Of a DNA stretch of 64,000 nucleotides, positions 44,408 through 54,138 are shown piece after piece. The DNA is from Thiohalocapsa sp. PB-PSB1. Its GTDB lineage: Bacteria > Pseudomonadota > Gammaproteobacteria > Chromatiales > Chromatiaceae. The DNA lies in contig CP050890.1 in the NCBI GenBank assembly GCA_016745215.1, forward strand, positions 7,457,001 through 7,521,000, read 5' to 3'. The position numbers and the translations under genes were made by a program. The notes under the pieces are model-generated. The model saw only the letters and a program-made list of their open reading frames with translations, made no database searches and had not been told where the DNA came from. The stretch's first letter is position 1. Each line of letters opens with the position of its first letter.

Positions 44408-45301
44408 TCAGTCGTCGAGTTGGCGGGCCTGTGCCTGCACCTCTTCGGCAAAGTTTTCGGTTTTTTTCTCGATCCCTTCGCCCACTTCGACGCGTGCAAA
44501 TCGTACCACGGTCGCACCTGCCTGTTTCACCAGCTCACCCACTTGTTGGTCCGTATCCTTGACAAATGGCTGTCCCAGCAGGGTAACTTCTTCGATGAAT
44601 TTGCGCATGCGGCCATCGATGATCTTATCCACGATTTGTGGGGGTTTGCCGCTCTCCAGTGCTTGAGCGCGGAAGATTTCGCGTTCCTTCTCCAGCGCGT
44701 CGGCGGGCACATCCTCGGCGCTGACACAGATCGGGTTGCTGGCGGCAATGTGCATTGCGATGTCGCGACCGAGGGTTTCGTCTGCACCGATCAATTCCAC
44801 GAGCACGCCGATGCGGACCCCGTGACGGTAACTATAGAGACGGCCCTTGGCGTCATCGAAACGGATCAGCCGACGTAACTGTACGTTCTCGCCTATCTTG
44901 GCGATCAGCGCCTCACGTGCGGCGTCCACTGTGGTCGCGTCGCCGGTGGCAATGGGCTGTGTGGCAAGAGTCCCGGCATCGACTGCATCGCTGGCCAGAG
45001 CCGCATCGGCGACGGCAGCCGCAAAGCGTTTAAAGTTTTCATCTTTGGCGACGAAGTCGGTCTCGCTGTTCACTTCGACCAGAACACCTTGGCGGGCATC
45101 TTCGGTAATGCGTAATTCAACGACACCGTCGGCAGCGATACGGCCTGCTTTCTTGGCTGCTTTTGCCTGCCCCGACTTGCGCATCGCCTCGATCGCCGCT
45201 TCGATATCGCCGCCGGTCTCCACGAGTGCTTTCTTGCACTCCATCATGCCAGCGCCGGTGCGCTCGCGCAGCTCCTTGACCAGCAATGCTGTAATGGCCA
45301 T
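44408..45301 (-). CDS. tsf: Elongation factor Ts
   Basis: 297 residues from MAITALLVKELRERTGAGMM, the family N-terminus; the frame is open further upstream but without homology. It exchanges nucleotide on EF-Tu. The N-terminal UBA-like domain (ECKKALVETGGDIEAAIEAM), the core (VLVEVNSETDFVAKDENFKR, with the TDFV motif that contacts EF-Tu) and the C-terminal domain (MHIAASNPICVSAEDVPADA) are all seen. It follows rpsB by about 196 bases on the same strand. Confidence 0.97.
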   Translation of the reverse strand: MAITALLVKELRERTGAGMMECKKALVETGGDIEAAIEAMRKSGQAKAAKKAGRIAADGVVELRITEDARQGVLVEVNSETDFVAKDENFKRFAAAVADAALASDAVDAGTLATQPIATGDATTVDAAREALIAKIGENVQLRRLIRFDDAKGRLYSYRHGVRIGVLVELIGADETLGRDIAMHIAASNPICVSAEDVPADALEKEREIFRAQALESGKPPQIVDKIIDGRMRKFIEEVTLLGQPFVKDTDQQVGELVKQAGATVVRFARVEVGEGIEKKTENFAEEVQAQARQLDD

Positions 45302-45497
45302 GAAAAACTCCAATGGGTTAAGTGAAAAGGTGCTTGTTCGCGCATGCCAGGCCTGCAGAATGAGCGTTGCTGATGGAAGGCTGGCAGCGATCAACCACTG
45401 AGTGGCTGACGCCCAGATCAGCGCCTACACACGAAAGCTGTAGGTTCCAGCATCTCGCTCGAGGCTGGGCTGTTGAGTGATGCGCAGTTGTTCGTAA

Positions 45498-46391
45498 TTA
45501 ACGATCGTCGGCTTTAGGTTCCGTCCCTGATTCCAGCGTTGGCTCGCTGGCCGATGGCGAATCGCCGTCCTGAGGTTGCTGCCGCGGTGTCTCTTCCGGT
45601 TCCGCTGCCACCGTTTCCGATTCCGCAACGACTTCCAGAGCGGTTTCCAAAGCTGTCGCTAATTCGGGCGCCAATTCTTCAGAATCTTGACCACCCGCCA
45701 TTGCTGCTGCGGTCTGGCGACCGTCGAGGATAGCGTCAGCAGCGCCTTGTACATAGAGATGGACGGCACGGATCGCATCATCGTTGCCGGGAATCACATA
45801 GTCAATGCGACTTGGGTCGTTGTTTGTATCGACCACACCCACGACCGGTATGCCCAACTTATTGGCCTCGGAGATAGCAATCTTTTCGTGTCCAACATCA
45901 ATCACGAACATTGCATCCGGCAGTCCATCCATATTTTTGATTCCGCCCAAACTGCGCTCCAGTTTCTCGCAATCACGCGACAGCGTCAGTGCTTCCTTCT
46001 TGGCGAATCGCTCGATGGAGCCGTCTTCGAACATTGCCTCCAATTCTTTGAGGCGTTGAATCGATTGCTTGACAGTCTTGAAATTCGTCAACATGCCACC
46101 GAGCCAGCGATGGTTGACGAATGGCATACCGCAGCGAGTTGCATGTTCGCGGACCGCATCCTGGGCAGCGCGTTTCGTACCGACGAACAACACTCGACCA
46201 CCATTTGCAGATAGCTTCCCCAGGTAGCTCATTGCATCCTGGTAAAGTGGGAGGGTTTTTTCCAGATTGACAATATGTATTTTATTTCGTTGGCCGAAGA
46301 TATAAGCGCCCATTTTGGGATTCCAGTAACGGGTCTGGTGGCCAAAATGAACACCTGCCTGCAGCATCTGCCGCATGGAGACGTCGCTCAT
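45498..46391 (-). CDS. rpsB: 30S ribosomal protein S2 with acidic C-terminal extension
   Basis: 297 residues from MSDVSMRQMLQAGVHFGHQT, preceded by GAGGAAG. Family segments: RYWNPKMGAYIFGQRNKIHI, LFVGTKRAAQDAVREHATRC, NHRWLGGMLTNFKTVKQSI, and GIPVVGVVDTNNDPSRIDYV. S2 proteins are usually about 240-250 residues; here some 50 extra residues follow, rich in Glu, Ala, Pro and Ser (ELATALETALEVVAESETVA), likely disordered. The gene is followed by tsf and diverges from map, as in many Gammaproteobacteria. Confidence 0.97.
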   Translation of the reverse strand: MSDVSMRQMLQAGVHFGHQTRYWNPKMGAYIFGQRNKIHIVNLEKTLPLYQDAMSYLGKLSANGGRVLFVGTKRAAQDAVREHATRCGMPFVNHRWLGGMLTNFKTVKQSIQRLKELEAMFEDGSIERFAKKEALTLSRDCEKLERSLGGIKNMDGLPDAMFVIDVGHEKIAISEANKLGIPVVGVVDTNNDPSRIDYVIPGNDDAIRAVHLYVQGAADAILDGRQTAAAMAGGQDSEELAPELATALETALEVVAESETVAAEPEETPRQQPQDGDSPSASEPTLESGTEPKADDR

Positions 46392-47290
46392 CGTAACTTC
46401 CTCATCGTGTGGGTTGAACCTCCACGCGCCCCATGATGCAACCCGCGGATGGGCACCCAGCATCATGTGTCGGCGCGTGTGTGGCGTTGGAAACAATATT
46501 TGGATCTGGAGTGCTCGATCGGTTTTTTCCGGCACTTCAGATCATGACATGATCAGCAATCTAAACGTTTTGATCCTGTTCTTGATCTCGTTCGATATGT
46601 ACGAGAATGCGATGACCAACCTCTGACCACTGGCGGCAAGTTTGCCCACGAATGCTCCATTCGCAAGTCTGCCTACACCCCAAAAAAGTAGCGCTGACCC
46701 GGGCTCGCCCTTAGTCTTCCTCCTGGTCTCCCTCTGTAGAAACACTCGAATCTCGCAAGCTGGTATGGAGGATTTCGAGGATTTCCAGTTATCCTCATGC
46801 AGGCTCTGATATTGCAGCGTCACTGGAAAGGCCTACCTGTTGACATCATTTGGGAAACTGTTCAGCGATTCATTTCTGGAAGTAGCCAAAGTGATGATCA
46901 CATCGCGGCAAGTCGACCTATGAAACTAACCACCCATAACCAGCTGCCTAAATCGAGGCGATCCAGCTTGGAATCTATCTCGCGGCCGACATGAATTAGG
47001 ATGTTTGCCCAAGTTTTCCGCATTTTATACCATGAGCGGTTATCCTCAGGCAATCTCGGACCGATTCTCAGGGCGGTCGCGCCTACATTCAGACCGATCA
47101 TCTACACCTAAGGCTAATTGTTGGTTTTTTCTGAAAAATATTGAAAAAATTAATCCTAATCAGCATTCTAAGCCTTCATATCGAGCGGATTTCGCTCGTC
47201 CCTAACGCCCGCCGTCCTACCTCGTAGCGCACCCCGAAGCGCGGGGCCGTGCAGGGTAAAACAGTCTACTTGTACGCCATCTAACATATT
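46392..47290. other. Divergent control region between rpsB and map
   Basis: About 900 bases. It should hold the rpsB promoter and leader and the map promoter. Enterobacteria carry a small structured RNA (t44) in the equivalent region; I could not identify a matching structure here. A 93-codon minus-strand frame (46542-46823) has no coding character and is not called. The last 100 bases before map contain CCCCGAAGCGCGGGG (47232-47246), a short hairpin. Confidence 0.5.
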
Positions 47291-48073
47291 ATGAGCGTTA
47301 CCATCAAGACCGAAGACGAAATCGAAAAGATGCGCATCGCCGGCAGGCTTGCTGCCCAAGTGTTGGAAATGGTTGGCGAATATGTTGTACCTGGCGTTAC
47401 TACCGACGAGTTGAATCAGATTTGCCATGATTACATCGTCCATGAGCAAAGTGCCATTCCCGCGCCGCTGGATTATAAGGGCTTTCCGCGCTCGATCTGT
47501 ACTTCGGTTAACAATCAGGTCTGCCACGGCATACCAGGTAACAAGCGCCTGAAGAAAGGCGATATTGTCAATATCGACATCACGATAATCAAGGATGGTT
47601 TCCACGGCGATACCAGCAAAATGTTCTTCGTCGGAACACCTTCCGTGCTTGCCCGCCGACTGGTCGCTGTGACACAACAGGCGATGCACATTGGTATTGC
47701 GCAGGTGCATCCTGGCGCTGCCCTCGGCGATATCGGGCATGCAATCCAGCGCTTTGTCGAAGCAGAAAATTTCTCGGTTGTGCGCGAGTACTGTGGCCAC
47801 GGCATTGGGCGTGAATTTCACGAAGAACCACAGGTCTTACATTATGGCGAGCCGGGCCAGGGTATGGTGTTGGAGCCAGGTATGTGTTTTACCATCGAAC
47901 CCATGGTCAATGCCGGCAAGCGGCAAGTAAAGGTGCTGCCCGACGGCTGGACCGTCGTCACCAAAGATCGCAGTCTGTCGGCACAGTGGGAGCACACGAT
48001 TCTCGTGACCGAGACCGGTCACGATATTTTGACCCTGCGTGACGAAGAACGAGAGTCACCCCTCATAGTATGA
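47291..48073 (+). CDS. map: Methionine aminopeptidase, type I
   Basis: 260 residues. It removes the initiator Met from nascent proteins. Metal ligands of the pita-bread fold are visible: NIDITIIKDGFHGDTSKMFF (two Asp), YCGHGIGREFHEEPQVLHYG (His), MVLEPGMCFTIEPMV (Glu) and SAQWEHTILVTE (Glu). Short form without N-terminal extension, as usual in Proteobacteria. ATG at 47291. Its TGA overlaps the glnD ATG by four bases, so glnD is probably translated by coupling. Confidence 0.97.
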   Translation: MSVTIKTEDEIEKMRIAGRLAAQVLEMVGEYVVPGVTTDELNQICHDYIVHEQSAIPAPLDYKGFPRSICTSVNNQVCHGIPGNKRLKKGDIVNIDITIIKDGFHGDTSKMFFVGTPSVLARRLVAVTQQAMHIGIAQVHPGAALGDIGHAIQRFVEAENFSVVREYCGHGIGREFHEEPQVLHYGEPGQGMVLEPGMCFTIEPMVNAGKRQVKVLPDGWTVVTKDRSLSAQWEHTILVTETGHDILTLRDEERESPLIV

Positions 48074-50748
48074 ACGTGATCATCAACGGTGAGGATTCTG
48101 CGACGCTCTCCGTCGATGTGGAATGTCTCATCCAGACCGACTACGCCGATGCGTTAACCCTTTTCAAGCAGATCCTGAAGGATGCGAAGCAGGGTATGTT
48201 CGAGCGTTTCGGCGACGGCGTATCTGTCGTTCACCTGGTACGCGAACATAGCGCGATGGTGGACTTGATAACCACTTGCGCCTGGTATCGCTTCATGCCG
48301 GCTGACGAACCGGCCGCGCTGATTGCCGTTGGTGGATACGGGAGACGAGAGCTACACCCTGCCTCCGACATCGATTTGATGATCCTGCTCGAATCGGGAG
48401 GAATTCCTCGGGTTGGCAATACAATCTCGGAACTGGTGATGTTTCTATGGGATATCGGTCTGGAGATCGGCCACTCCGTGCGTACTGTGGAGCAATGCCG
48501 TGACGAGGCCGCCGGCGATGTAACGGTCATCACGAACCTGATCGAGTCACGCCTAATTACTGGAAGTAAAAGGCTGTTTGAAAAGATGCGTACCGCGACA
48601 GGCCCGACGATGATTTGGCCAAGCGAGGCTTTCTTCGAAGCGAAGTGCAAGGAACAGCAGGCGCGTTGGCACAAGTACGGTGAAACCGCCTATAACCTCG
48701 AGCCGAACATCAAGGAAAACCCTGGTGGTCTACGCGATATTCAAATGATCGCTTGGGTGACCAAGCGCCACTTTGGCTCCGACTCCTTATACGAACTGGT
48801 CGAGCACGGCTTTCTTGCCGAGACTGAATATCTAGCCTTGGTGGAAGGTCAATCCCTACTTTGGCGCATTCGTTTCGCATTGCACCGTCTATCTGGGCGC
48901 CGCGAAGATCGGCTGTTGTTCGACTATCAGCGCACGCTAGCCCAGGAGTTCGGCTTCTGCGACCACGGCGATAACCTGGCCGTCGAGCAGTTCATGCAGC
49001 AGTACTACCGCGCAGTAATGGAACTGAACCGACTCAACGAAATGCTGCTTCAGTTGTTTCAAGAGGCGATCCTACTGCACGATCAGATCGGACCGCCACA
49101 GCCGATCAGCAAGCGTTTCCAGAGTCGCAGCGGCTATCTGGAAGCCACCCACGCACGTCTCTTCGAACAACGACCATTCGCCCTGTTGGAGGTCTTTCAT
49201 GTGTTGCAGCAGCGGCCGGAGTTGAAGGGTATCCGTGCTAGCACCGTTCGATTAATCCGCGAGAACCGCCACCGCATTGACGACGATTTTCGCGAGGACG
49301 TGCGTACCCGCAGCCTATTTATGGAAATCATGCGTTACCCACAGGGCCTGACCCACGCCCTGCGGCGCATGAATCGATATGGCGTATTAGCCGCCTATAT
49401 TCCTGCTTTTGCCAACATTGTCGGGCGCATGCAATACGATCTGTTCCACGTCTACACAGTCGATGAACATAGCCTGCGAACGCTGCGTAACCTGCGCCGC
49501 TTCACGATCCCAGAGCACAACGGTGAATTTCCGCTCTGCAGTTCCATTGCCCAGCGTATTCCAAAGTTGGAGTTGCTCTATCTGGCCGGGTTGTTCCACG
49601 ACATCGCCAAGGGTCGCGGTGGCGACCATTCCCTGCTCGGCGCGCGCGACGCATGGGACTTCTGCCAGTTACATTACCTCAGCGAGTTCGACAGTCGGCT
49701 AGTAGCCTGGTTGGTACAGAATCACCTGCTCATGCCGATGACCGCGCAACGCAAGGACATCACCGATCCGGCCGTGATTCAGGCCTTCGCCCAGCAGGTA
49801 GGCGACAATAACCGACTGGATTATCTTTACCTACTGACCGTTGCAGACGTCCGGGCGACCAATCCGAAGCGCTGGAATTCGTGGAAAAACGCCCTTCTGC
49901 GGGATCTCTATCAGGCTACTCGCCAAGCAATGAGCCGAGGCTTGGACAATCCTCAGGCGCACGATGATCTTGTCGAGCAAAAACAACGCGAGGCCGTGCG
50001 TCTGCTTGCCTACGATGGCATTGACGCGGATGCGTGTCAGAATCTCTGGAGCCACTTCGGACTCGAGTTTTTCTCCCCCAGTTCGCCGGAAGAGATCGCT
50101 TGGCAGACCAAACAAATACTTAGCATTGATCGCGCCGGCTTGCCGTTGGTCGTGATCCGACCGGTGGCAACGCGCGGCTGCAGTGAAGTGTTCATTTGCG
50201 CCCGCGACGAGAGGAAGCTGTTTGTGCGCATCACCGCTTTGCTCGACCAACGTGCATTGAACATTATGGATGCCCGCATCACGACCACCGATGACGGCCT
50301 CGCGATCAATACTTTTCAGGTGCTCGGAGCGGACAACAAACCGATCGAGCGAGGCAGCGAAAGCGACGAAATTCGAGATCTGCTGTTGCAGACCCTGCAA
50401 GAATCCGACGACAGCAACCTGCGCGTCAGCCGTCGCCTACCGCGTCAACATCGCCATTTCCCCACCGAGACGCGAGTCAGCTTCAACGAAGATCCGCGCA
50501 AGCAGCGTACCATGATGCGTCTGACCACCCTCGACCGTCCTGGGCTGCTAGCCGAAATCGGCGCAGTGTTCGAGGAATGCGACATCCGTTTGCAAAGCGC
50601 CAAAATCGCAACCATCGGCGCCGATGTGGACGATGTGTTTTTCATCTCGACGCTAGATGCAACCCCCATCACCTGCGAGGCTGCCCTTACCTGCTTGCGC
50701 CAAGAAATCCACAATCGACTCGAGACACCAAACGATGATCAGGGGTAG
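48070..50748 (+). CDS. glnD: PII uridylyltransferase / uridylyl-removing enzyme
   Basis: 892 residues, full length. It senses glutamine and modifies PII proteins to set nitrogen metabolism. Domains in order: nucleotidyltransferase (AVGGYGRRELHPASDIDLMI near residue 95), linker, HD hydrolase (LFHDIAKGRGGDHSLLGARD near 520), and two C-terminal ACT domains (LFVRITALLDQRALNIMDAR and RLTTLDRPGLLAEIGAVFEE). The map-glnD order is common in Gammaproteobacteria. Nothing unusual in motifs apart from Arg in GGYGRREL where Gly is often found, which occurs in other members. Confidence 0.96.
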   Translation: MNVIINGEDSATLSVDVECLIQTDYADALTLFKQILKDAKQGMFERFGDGVSVVHLVREHSAMVDLITTCAWYRFMPADEPAALIAVGGYGRRELHPASDIDLMILLESGGIPRVGNTISELVMFLWDIGLEIGHSVRTVEQCRDEAAGDVTVITNLIESRLITGSKRLFEKMRTATGPTMIWPSEAFFEAKCKEQQARWHKYGETAYNLEPNIKENPGGLRDIQMIAWVTKRHFGSDSLYELVEHGFLAETEYLALVEGQSLLWRIRFALHRLSGRREDRLLFDYQRTLAQEFGFCDHGDNLAVEQFMQQYYRAVMELNRLNEMLLQLFQEAILLHDQIGPPQPISKRFQSRSGYLEATHARLFEQRPFALLEVFHVLQQRPELKGIRASTVRLIRENRHRIDDDFREDVRTRSLFMEIMRYPQGLTHALRRMNRYGVLAAYIPAFANIVGRMQYDLFHVYTVDEHSLRTLRNLRRFTIPEHNGEFPLCSSIAQRIPKLELLYLAGLFHDIAKGRGGDHSLLGARDAWDFCQLHYLSEFDSRLVAWLVQNHLLMPMTAQRKDITDPAVIQAFAQQVGDNNRLDYLYLLTVADVRATNPKRWNSWKNALLRDLYQATRQAMSRGLDNPQAHDDLVEQKQREAVRLLAYDGIDADACQNLWSHFGLEFFSPSSPEEIAWQTKQILSIDRAGLPLVVIRPVATRGCSEVFICARDERKLFVRITALLDQRALNIMDARITTTDDGLAINTFQVLGADNKPIERGSESDEIRDLLLQTLQESDDSNLRVSRRLPRQHRHFPTETRVSFNEDPRKQRTMMRLTTLDRPGLLAEIGAVFEECDIRLQSAKIATIGADVDDVFFISTLDATPITCEAALTCLRQEIHNRLETPNDDQG

Positions 50749-50834
50749 TGTTCATTGACAAGCAATCAAGCCCAATGCAGCAGCAAATGTACTTGCTGGC
50801 CGCATATGGCTTGTTACGCCGATCGCTTTGCTTT

Positions 50835-51176
50835 CTACTCCACATCGCGTACAGCCCCCAAATGCTGTTCAAGCGTGCGTACGCGACGACGCAAACGATC
50901 GATCTCTTCCAGCAAATCCAGAGCCAGGGCGGTACCGGGAAGGTTTAATTCCAGATCATGCTGCAATCGCAATGCGCGGCGAGCACGCCTGATTTCGATA
51001 CCGGTGAAGCGCCATTGCTCCGGCTGCGCACCGTTACTTGGTTGCAGCATGCCTTCGCCTACCATCAGTTGTATCTGCTCGACGCTTACGCCGCAGACCT
51101 GTGTCAGCTCGGTAACGCTAACAACCGTCTGCTCGTCGAGTAGAACGCCTTCGATGCTGGTCTGTCTTTGTACCAT
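50835..51176 (-). CDS. cbpM: Chaperone modulator CbpM
   Basis: 113 residues, MerR-like helix-turn-helix fold. CbpM binds the J-domain of CbpA and blocks its co-chaperone and DNA-binding activities (family knowledge). Sequence: VVSVTELTQVCGVSVEQIQL as recognition region, then an Arg-rich helix (GIEIRRARRALRLQHDLELN) and a C-terminal coiled coil (LDLLEEIDRLRRRVRTLEQH). It starts three bases after the cbpA stop, in the same operon, which strongly supports the name. Confidence 0.92.
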   Translation of the reverse strand: MVQRQTSIEGVLLDEQTVVSVTELTQVCGVSVEQIQLMVGEGMLQPSNGAQPEQWRFTGIEIRRARRALRLQHDLELNLPGTALALDLLEEIDRLRRRVRTLEQHLGAVRDVE

Positions 51177-51179
51177 GGA

Positions 51180-52169
51180 TCATACTCCCAGCCTGGCGCG
51201 CGGATTGAAGCTGCCAACGCGCTTGGATAGTTCCTGATACGCCGCCCGGGCATTTTCGTCAAGGGCAGGAGGATTGACGATCTCCAATTGAACATACGCA
51301 TCGCCCTGCTGTTTGCCAGTGCCCGCGCTTGCCGCTCCAGGTTCACTTGCCGGCAAACCGCGGCCCTTGAGCCGCAGCCGCTGATTACTTTGTGAGCCCG
51401 GCGCGATTTTCAGGCTCACGGTGCCGCCGAGGGTTGGCACCGGCACGGTGGCACCGAGTGCCGCCTCCCAAGGCGAGATGGGTAGTCTGACGTGAATGTC
51501 TCTGCCCTCACAACGATAAATCGGGTGCGGCTCAAATTCGATCTCCAAGAATAAATCTCCGTTGTCACCAGCGAGCCCAGGGCTGCCCTGTCCAGCCAGC
51601 CGGATCTGCTGGCCTTCGACGATTCCCGCCGGAATACGCACATTCAGCGTGCGGGTGCGCGTCTGTAATTGACCATTTCTGTCGAATTCGGGTACATCCA
51701 GGCGCAATTGGCGGCTGGCGCCGTGGTAGGCATCTTCCAGCGAAATGCGAATGCGAGCGGTCTGATCCGTACCACGCCGCCGCATATTCTCGCGGGCACC
51801 CCGTGCTGCGCCACCAAATCCACCCATACTGCCCATGCCCCCAAAAATACTGGAGAAGAAGTCGCTGAACTGCGCAGCTTCCTCGGCTGAGAACTCGTGC
51901 TCGTGTCGATGTGATCCGGCGCCCGGCGGTGGCCGAAATTCCTCGCCCGCATGCCAACCGGTGCCGAGGGCATCATACGCAGCGCGCTTTTCCGGGTCTT
52001 TGAGCACTTCGTTGGCCTCGTTGACTTCTTTAAAGCGGGCCTCGGCATCAGAAGCCTTACTCACATCAGGATGGTATTTACGCGCGAGCTTGCGGTAAGC
52101 GCGTTTGATCTCGTCTTGGTTGGCATCGCGAGGGATGCCGAGAATTTTGTAGTAGTCCTTGTACTCCAT
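51180..52169 (-). CDS. cbpA: Curved DNA-binding protein CbpA (DnaJ-type co-chaperone)
   Basis: 329 residues. An N-terminal J-domain (MEYKDYYKILGIPRDANQDE, HPD motif in ARKYHPDVSKASD) is followed by a Gly/Phe-rich linker (GGMGSMGGFGGAARGAREN) and two beta C-terminal domains (ARIRISLEDAYHGASRQLRL, then DLFLEIEFEPHPIYRCEGRD). No zinc-finger cysteines, which separates it from DnaJ. It stimulates DnaK and binds curved DNA. Followed by its inhibitor gene cbpM. Confidence 0.95.
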   Translation of the reverse strand: MEYKDYYKILGIPRDANQDEIKRAYRKLARKYHPDVSKASDAEARFKEVNEANEVLKDPEKRAAYDALGTGWHAGEEFRPPPGAGSHRHEHEFSAEEAAQFSDFFSSIFGGMGSMGGFGGAARGARENMRRRGTDQTARIRISLEDAYHGASRQLRLDVPEFDRNGQLQTRTRTLNVRIPAGIVEGQQIRLAGQGSPGLAGDNGDLFLEIEFEPHPIYRCEGRDIHVRLPISPWEAALGATVPVPTLGGTVSLKIAPGSQSNQRLRLKGRGLPASEPGAASAGTGKQQGDAYVQLEIVNPPALDENARAAYQELSKRVGSFNPRARLGV

Positions 52170-52290
52170 ACTGGATTCTCACTGAGCTTAGTTCTATTTA
52201 TCCGCTTGCGGGTGGAATTCGAGCCTTATTAAGGATCAATTTGATGGCGCTGAAGCCGAACACCAAGAGCATGGACGATCTTTGACCGAT

Positions 52291-53253
52291 TCACTGACGA
52301 ACCTTTCCTGGTCCTCGCAACGGGCGCACGCGGCCACTGAATCGATTGTCTTCTAGCAGCGCCTGCAGGTTGGCATGATTGTAGACAAAGGTGCCAAGGC
52401 TGCCCTCGTTAACGAATCGATTACGGCTGACTGTAAGCGAGCCGGGGGCGGACTTGTCCTTGGCTTCCGGCGCGAAGGCAATGGCGGTACGGTTCGGCGC
52501 GCGAGCTGCTTGCAGCAGATCATTGTCATGGATAACAGCCTCGCCGCCTTCGCAGATATCAATCAGATAACTCGATGCGCCGTTGATATCGCGGATGCGA
52601 TTGCCGATTATCTTATTGCGGCGGGCGCGGCTCTTGACCTGGTGTCCTGTTTCAGCGCCGTATACATCCGTGTCCCGAAGTTCGAAGCGCGCAATACGAC
52701 CCACATAGATGTTATGTCCGAGCCGCCCGTGGCGTCGATAGTCGACAACATTGCGATAAAAACGCGAACCGATGATCGTTAGGGTGGAATTGGGATCGTT
52801 ATTGGTCAATATGCCCATTTGATTGTCGTGAAAATGCGCATCACGAATGCTTAAACCGGTGCCCTCGACACGGATGCCGGCACCGGCGAATCCAGGCACG
52901 GCAGTGCCTGAGAATTCAATATTCTGTACTCTAACGTCCCTGCCCTTGATGACCCAAATCGCCTTACCTTCAGCCGCCTGGCCCGCGGCCTTTAAATGTG
53001 GGCGTCCATTAACGCCGATCAGCATTAGCCGGTTCTGTGTCCAGGTCGCGACATCACCGCTGTAGTCGCCGCCTTCGATTTCGACCCGATCACCGTCGCG
53101 TGCGACCGCTGCCGCGGCACTTGGGAGCTTTAATTTATACTCTGGGCCAACCCGCAGTACCCGCGAGGTGGCATCCTGTGCGTGCGCAATGCTTAGCATG
53201 AACGGTAAACAGAAGACAAACCAGAATCTCGGCCATTGGCGTCTAGTTGGCAT
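52291..53253 (-). CDS. Secreted right-handed parallel beta-helix protein
   Basis: 320 residues from MPTRRQWPRFWFVFCLPFML, chosen because a signal peptide (cut near AHAQD) follows directly; the frame opens further up to 53409 without homology. The mature protein has beta-helix repeats (IWVIKGRDVRVQNIEFSGTA, IRVEGTGLSIRDAHFHDNQM, STLTIIGSRFYRNVVDYRRH), like pectate-lyase-fold or NosD-like proteins. It starts with a typical VGPEYKLKLPSAAAAVARDG segment. No clear catalytic residues for a polysaccharide lyase are apparent. Probably a periplasmic or extracellular carbohydrate-related protein of unknown activity. Confidence 0.7.
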   Translation of the reverse strand: MPTRRQWPRFWFVFCLPFMLSIAHAQDATSRVLRVGPEYKLKLPSAAAAVARDGDRVEIEGGDYSGDVATWTQNRLMLIGVNGRPHLKAAGQAAEGKAIWVIKGRDVRVQNIEFSGTAVPGFAGAGIRVEGTGLSIRDAHFHDNQMGILTNNDPNSTLTIIGSRFYRNVVDYRRHGRLGHNIYVGRIARFELRDTDVYGAETGHQVKSRARRNKIIGNRIRDINGASSYLIDICEGGEAVIHDNDLLQAARAPNRTAIAFAPEAKDKSAPGSLTVSRNRFVNEGSLGTFVYNHANLQALLEDNRFSGRVRPLRGPGKVRQ

Positions 53254-54138
53254 GCTGTCGCGCAACCTTAACCGACAATCATTAGCATGGCCAAACTGCT
53301 CGACACATCGAGAGAAAGACTGAATCATCAAGCGCATTGAGAGCATCTTCAAAATGAACCTCATGTAGCCGGCAACCTGCATAATAAACGATGAGCGAGT
53401 TATGGCCATCTTCCTACGCCCTGGCTTTTACACCCAAGCACTACCCTGGTCAGCACGCTTAGTGATGGTGCAGAAACAAGCTAAACAGTTTTTGGCTTGG
53501 GTGTCGCCTGCCGACTCATTCGGTACCGCTATCGGCGTCGGTATCGAACTGACCAACCCGCTATCCGCCAAGCTCCTCGCTGACCGCGTCGCCACGCTGT
53601 CCGAGCGTCGTGAGCATGGCCACACGACGATCGAGCAGTGCCTTTTGCTTGCTGTTGTCGTCTGCGGACAACGCATCGCACACCAGCGAGCACGTCCTGA
53701 ATCGCAGCGCACTCCAGCGCCGAGCCTCGTGCGCTTTCAAACGACCGGCGTCGATCCCCGCTCGTCGCTTTGCCGTTACCCTCGGCAATCTTCAGCGCGA
53801 TGGCCTGCGATGCGCGCCCAAGATGCGCACAGCAGTTGATCCTTCGCGTTACGCTGTCCTTTCACATGCTCGCAGTCGCGCTAGGCCCAGCCGACAGACT
53901 CGATGGCCGCACGCTAGACGTCGCGCTTCTCATGACCGAATGGCCTAGGGCGTTTTCTCTCTCGATTCCGATTCCGATTCCGATAGCGACCCCGACCCCG
54001 ATTGCACTCCGCCGATGGCTGGATAGCGTTGTATAGGTTATTCATGAACCGCCACTTAGGATCGGTCAGGACTTGACTGGCAAGCACATCCAACCTAGCC
54101 TTAATCTGGTTCTATCATATCAAGAGGGTTAGCTGGTC
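53254..54138. other. Intergenic region with hexamer repeats, no gene called
   Basis: About 880 bases. Several open frames exist on both strands but show no family resemblance, and compositional bias from period-six patterns (for example CGCTATCGGCGTCGGTATCG near 53527) explains them. The clear tandem part is listed separately at 53964-54004. The promoter for the downstream small lipoprotein should lie near its end. Confidence 0.5.
53964..54004 (+). repeat. Tandem hexanucleotide array (GATTCC / GACCCC)
   Basis: Three GATTCC units are followed by GATAGC, two GACCCC units and GATTGC, seven period-six units in all. It is similar in style to the hairpin-forming hexamers at 21009-21090 but with a different unit. 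Confidence 0.75.

Noticed and set aside
46542..46823. 93-codon minus-strand frame between rpsB and map
   Set aside because: No signal, motif or coding character, and it lies in the divergent control region.
53402..53839. 145-codon plus-strand frame after the beta-helix gene
   Set aside because: Overlapping frames on both strands are all open; period-six composition explains them and no family is recognisable.
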